The translations under genes were made by a program, and so were the position numbers. From Streptomyces microflavus (GTDB lineage: Bacteria > Actinomycetota > Actinomycetes > Streptomycetales > Streptomycetaceae), in contig NZ_BMUG01000010.1 in NCBI RefSeq assembly GCF_014650075.1, forward strand, positions 248,001 through 312,000: DNA of 64,000 bases, in the 5' to 3' direction. Positions within the stretch are counted from its first letter, which is position 1. Each line of letters starts with the position of its first letter. Positions 60,913 to 64,000 of the stretch are shown here, in pieces. A model generated the notes under the pieces. That model made no database searches. It saw nothing but the letters and a program-made list of their open reading frames with translations, and was not told the DNA's origin.

Positions 60913-63447
60913 TTACTCGGTCTTGATCGCCGTCAGCATGTTGAGCTTCGCGGCGCTGCGGGCGGGCCACAGCGAGGCGAGGACGCCCACCAGTCCGGCG
61001 AGGGCCAGGAAGAGCGCGAGGCGGTCCCACGGGATGACCAGGGCGTAGCCGGGGATGTCGGCGGACAGGGTCCGGCCGATCGCCCAGCCGAGGAAGACGC
61101 CGAGGCAGACCCCGATCACCGCGCCGAAGACCGAGATGACGACGGCCTCCAGGCGGATCATCCGCTTGACGCGGCCCCGGTCGAGGCCGATCGCCCGCAG
61201 CATGCCGATCTCCTGCTGGCGCTCGAACACCGACATCGCGAGGGTGTTGACGACCCCGAGGACGGCGATCAGCAGGGCCATGGCGAGCAGCCCGTACATG
61301 ATGTTCAGCGCGGTGTTGATGAAGCCGCCGAACATGTCACGGATGTCCTGCCGGTCCATGACGCTCATCGCCGGGTTGTCGCCGAGCGCGTCCACGATGG
61401 CCTGCTCGTTGGCCTTGCTCGCGCCGCCGTCCGTCTTGATCCAGATCTCGCGGATCTCGGGGCGGGTGGTGGAGCTGTGCTGGTCGGCGAGGGCCTTCGG
61501 CACCACGAAGGGCGAGAGGAACTCGTTCTCCTCGTAGAGGGCGCCGATGGTCAGCTCGCCCTTCTTGTCGTCGTCGAACTTCACCGGGAGGGTGTCGCCG
61601 GTCTTCCAGCCGTTGGACTTCGCGGTCTTGGAGCCGACGGCCACCTGGCCGTCGTTCAGCGTGCCCAGGGAGCCGGAGACCGTCTTCAGGGCGAAGACCT
61701 TCTCCACATCGCCCGGGGTGACGCCGGAGGCGGAGTGGTACTCCCCGTCGACCTCGAACCAGGCCGCCTGCTGCGGGGAGAGCGCGGAGACGCCGTCCGC
61801 CTTCGACAGGGCGGTGAGCGCCGACTCGTCGAGCGAGTCGCCACTGGCCATCGAGACCATGTAGTCGGCCTTGATGTTGTCCGTGGTCATCTTGTCGATG
61901 GCCTGGCCGAGGGTGACGCCGAGCACCGAGATGCCGGTGACCAGGGTCAGCCCGATCGCCAGGGCGGAGGCGGTGGCTCCGGTACGCCGGGGGTTGCGGA
62001 CCGCGTTCTGCGAGGCCAGCTTCCCGGAGACGCCGAAGAGCTTGCTCAGCGACGGCCGCACCAGGGCGATGACCGGGCGGGAGAGCAGCGGGATCAGGAT
62101 GATGATGCCGATCAGGGCGAAGAAGGCGCCGGCCGCGACCAGGTACCGGCCGTTCACCCCGCCGGTCGCCGCGCCGCCGACGATGCCCACGGCACCCAGC
62201 AGGGCGATGAAGCCGCCGATCGAGTTCCGTACGACGAGGGACTTGACGGAGGCGGTGGCGTGCACGCTGCTCATCGCCGCGACCGGGGCGATCTTCGCGG
62301 CCCGGCGGGAGGGCAGCCAGGCGGCCAGCACGGTGATCAGGATGCCGACGGCGAAGGCGGAGCCGACCGCGGTGGGCGAGACGATCAGCGGTCCGGCCGG
62401 GATCTTGCCGCCCAGGAGGCTCATCCCGGAGCGCAGGCCGGTGGCGAGGCCGAGGCCGACGGCGAAGCCGATGACGGAGGCGAGCGTACCGACGACGCCG
62501 GCCTCGATCAGCACGGAGCGCTTGACCTGGCGGCGGGAGGCGCCGATGGCCCGCATCAGGGCCAGTTCGCGGGTGCGCTGGGCGACCAGCATCGTGAAGG
62601 TGTTGGCGATGAGGAAGATGCCGACGAACAGGGCGATGCCCGCGAAGACCAGCAGGATGGTGTTGAGGCCGGTGAGACCGCTCTCGATCTGCTTCGCCTG
62701 CTCGTCCGCGAGAGCCTTGCCGGTCTGTGCGGTGGCCTCCTCCGGCAGCAGCGGAACGATCTCGTCCAGCAGCTTGCGGTCGGAGGCGCCCGCGGCCGCG
62801 GTCACGGTGGCGTCCTGGAAGACACCGGGCTTCAGGTAGAGCTTCTGGGCGGTCGCGGTGTCGAAGAGCACCAGGCTGCCGCCCGCGTTGACCGCGCCGT
62901 CCTCGGTGGTGAAGACACCGGAGAGGGTGTACTCCTTCACCGGGCCGTTGGTGGCGACCCGCACCGGGTCTCCGACGCGGTACTTGCCCTTGGACGCGGT
63001 GTCCTTGTCGAGCGCGATCTGCCCGTTCTTCACCGGGCCGCCGCCCTGGGTGAAGTCGTACGCGGTGTCCTTGCCGTCCTTGCCGGGGGCGAAGTTGGCG
63101 CCGGTGTTGGACCAGCCGTTGCCGATCAGCTTGCCGTCGGGGTCGGCGACCCCGGCGAAGCCGTTGACCCGGCCGGTGGCGGAGGCCACGCCGTCCAGGC
63201 CGCGGATCTTCTCCAGGGTGGCCTCGTCGAGGCCGGGGGTCTTCTCGTCGCGCCCGCCGGCGTGGGTCTGCACGGCGACGGCGACGTCGTCGTAGCTCTT
63301 GGCGGACTGGTTGCGGAAGGCGTTGCCGAGGGTGTCGGTGAAGACGAGGGTGCCGGAGACGAACGCTACGCCGAGCATGACGGCGAGCACGGTCATCAGC
63401 AGCCTGGCCTTGTGCGCGAGCACATTGCGCAGGGCGGTACGGAACAT
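60913..63447 (-). CDS. FtsX-like ABC transporter permease (paralogue of 10165-12750)
   Basis: The 844-aa product starts MFRTALRNVLAHKARLLMTV, a helix-1 pattern of MacB-type permeases. It has a first extracytoplasmic domain, then RTRELALMRAIGASRRQVKR and helices, a middle block (NAVRNPRRTGATASALAIGL), a second extracytoplasmic domain and a final FERQQEIGMLRAIGLDRGRV motif with three helices. It works with the ATPase encoded 94 bases upstream on the same strand. The similarity to the pair at 9380-12750 shows a duplicated transporter. Its substrate is unknown. Confidence 0.93.
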   Translation of the reverse strand: MFRTALRNVLAHKARLLMTVLAVMLGVAFVSGTLVFTDTLGNAFRNQSAKSYDDVAVAVQTHAGGRDEKTPGLDEATLEKIRGLDGVASATGRVNGFAGVADPDGKLIGNGWSNTGANFAPGKDGKDTAYDFTQGGGPVKNGQIALDKDTASKGKYRVGDPVRVATNGPVKEYTLSGVFTTEDGAVNAGGSLVLFDTATAQKLYLKPGVFQDATVTAAAGASDRKLLDEIVPLLPEEATAQTGKALADEQAKQIESGLTGLNTILLVFAGIALFVGIFLIANTFTMLVAQRTRELALMRAIGASRRQVKRSVLIEAGVVGTLASVIGFAVGLGLATGLRSGMSLLGGKIPAGPLIVSPTAVGSAFAVGILITVLAAWLPSRRAAKIAPVAAMSSVHATASVKSLVVRNSIGGFIALLGAVGIVGGAATGGVNGRYLVAAGAFFALIGIIILIPLLSRPVIALVRPSLSKLFGVSGKLASQNAVRNPRRTGATASALAIGLTLVTGISVLGVTLGQAIDKMTTDNIKADYMVSMASGDSLDESALTALSKADGVSALSPQQAAWFEVDGEYHSASGVTPGDVEKVFALKTVSGSLGTLNDGQVAVGSKTAKSNGWKTGDTLPVKFDDDKKGELTIGALYEENEFLSPFVVPKALADQHSSTTRPEIREIWIKTDGGASKANEQAIVDALGDNPAMSVMDRQDIRDMFGGFINTALNIMYGLLAMALLIAVLGVVNTLAMSVFERQQEIGMLRAIGLDRGRVKRMIRLEAVVISVFGAVIGVCLGVFLGWAIGRTLSADIPGYALVIPWDRLALFLALAGLVGVLASLWPARSAAKLNMLTAIKTE

Positions 63448-63541
63448 GTCTGTGTGTCCTGGGATGGGTTCCGGAAGGGGGACGGGGACGCGCAGGGCGC
63501 GGCGGCCGGGGTGCGCCAGGCGTACGGGGCCGCCGCGGGCG

Positions 63542-64000
63542 TCAGCTGGTGCGGCCCTTCGCGTCGAACGCCTTCATCCGGTCGAGGACCCCGTCGGCGG
63601 TCGGGTGCATCATCTGGTCGACGACCGCACCGTCCGCGAGGAAGATCACCCGGTCCGCGTAGGAGGCGGCCACCGGGTCGTGCGTCACCATCACCACGGT
63701 CTGGCCCAGCTCGCGCACCGAGTTCCGCAGGAAGCCGAGGACCTCGGCGCCGGAGCGGGAGTCCAGGTTCCCGGTCGGCTCGTCACCGAAGATGATCTCG
63801 GGCTGCGAGGCCAGGGCGCGGGCCACGGCGACCCGCTGCTGCTGGCCGCCGGAGAGCTCGGTGGGGCGGTGCTTCAGCCGGTCCGCGAGCCCCACCATGG
63901 AGATGACCTTCTGGAGCCACGCGGCGTCGGGCTTACGACCCGCGATGTCCATCGGCAGGGTGATGTTCTCCAGCGCGGTGAGCGTCGGCAGCAGGTTGAA
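63542..64000 (-). CDS. ABC transporter ATP-binding protein, 5' end outside window
   Basis: The visible 152 residues run from the Q-loop end (FNLLPTLTALENITLPMDIA) through signature LSGGQQQRVAVARAL, Walker B EIIFGDEPTGNLD, H-loop VTHDPVAASYADR, to the end DAKGRTS. The Walker A part lies beyond position 64000. The frame continues upstream of the apparent ATG at 63952, so that is not the true start. It is the ATPase partner of the permease at 60913 and a close paralogue of the protein encoded at 9380. Confidence 0.92.
   Translation of the reverse strand, partial: FNLLPTLTALENITLPMDIAGRKPDAAWLQKVISMVGLADRLKHRPTELSGGQQQRVAVARALASQPEIIFGDEPTGNLDSRSGAEVLGFLRNSVRELGQTVVMVTHDPVAASYADRVIFLADGAVVDQMMHPTADGVLDRMKAFDAKGRTS

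Overview
The window is a very G+C-rich actinobacterial chromosome segment, almost certainly Streptomyces. Coding density is high, GTG and TTG starts are frequent, many genes overlap by ATGA or GTGA, and lineage-typical families are present (SUKH-4, DUF397 with an XRE partner, DUF501, two Rpf proteins, an AfsR-like SARP, an SCO6745-like protein). Functions below come from reading the translations and recalling families; no database search was run.

Layout. 1-8.96 kb is accessory: the end of a SUKH-4 immunity gene, a coiled-coil protein, a decayed MocR-type gene, a secreted protein, a DUF397/XRE/ATPase group, a PadR/HAAS pair, a DHA2 drug exporter and a histidine phosphatase. 9.4-12.75 kb is an ABC ATPase plus FtsX/MacB-type permease. 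13.1-33.15 kb is a compact RiPP gene cluster. 33.7-37.2 kb is mfd. 37.3-45.3 kb holds regulators, a nuclease lipoprotein, small enzymes and a Ser/Thr kinase. 45.4-60.8 kb is a housekeeping block: SurA-like lipoprotein, mazG, a P450, a recombinase remnant, two rpf genes, eno, an FtsB/DivIC-like gene, DUF501, Ppx/GppA, a type II NADH dehydrogenase and cfa. 60.9-64 kb is a second ABC/FtsX pair paralogous to the first. From memory this order resembles the S. coelicolor region from about SCO3089 to SCO3111, so the RiPP cluster looks like an insertion between the ABC pair and mfd.

The RiPP cluster. A short unlisted gene at 30002-30178 (minus strand) encodes a 58-residue precursor. Its last 21 residues are all Cys, Ser or Thr except the final Ala, with Cys at 38, 47 and 56. 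The plus-strand operon encodes a leader-binding E1-like protein with a C-terminal region that looks like a degenerate YcaO, two paralogous azoline-forming YcaO proteins ending in PHPFP, a double-domain SagB-type dehydrogenase, a split LanB dehydratase (904-residue glutamylation protein plus one 349-residue SpaB_C protein), an M50 membrane metalloprotease and an ABC-2 exporter. A SARP with an NB-ARC-like domain opens the cluster. An M20 amidohydrolase, an 84-residue unknown protein and a LuxR/TrmB-like regulator follow. Only one SpaB_C protein is visible, so a dehydrated linear azole peptide of the goadsporin kind is more likely than a pyridine-centred thiopeptide.

Regulation that can be read. 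GCTGTCA heptamers, two of them with an 11-bp period typical of SARP sites, lie between the precursor and the M20 gene; the same heptamer flanks a hairpin upstream of the SARP. A ydaO-type c-di-AMP riboswitch precedes rpfA, Rex-like sites precede the NADH dehydrogenase, and several genes have -10 hexamers placed for leaderless transcription. Several genes also carry tandem duplications of their 3' end that include the stop codon.
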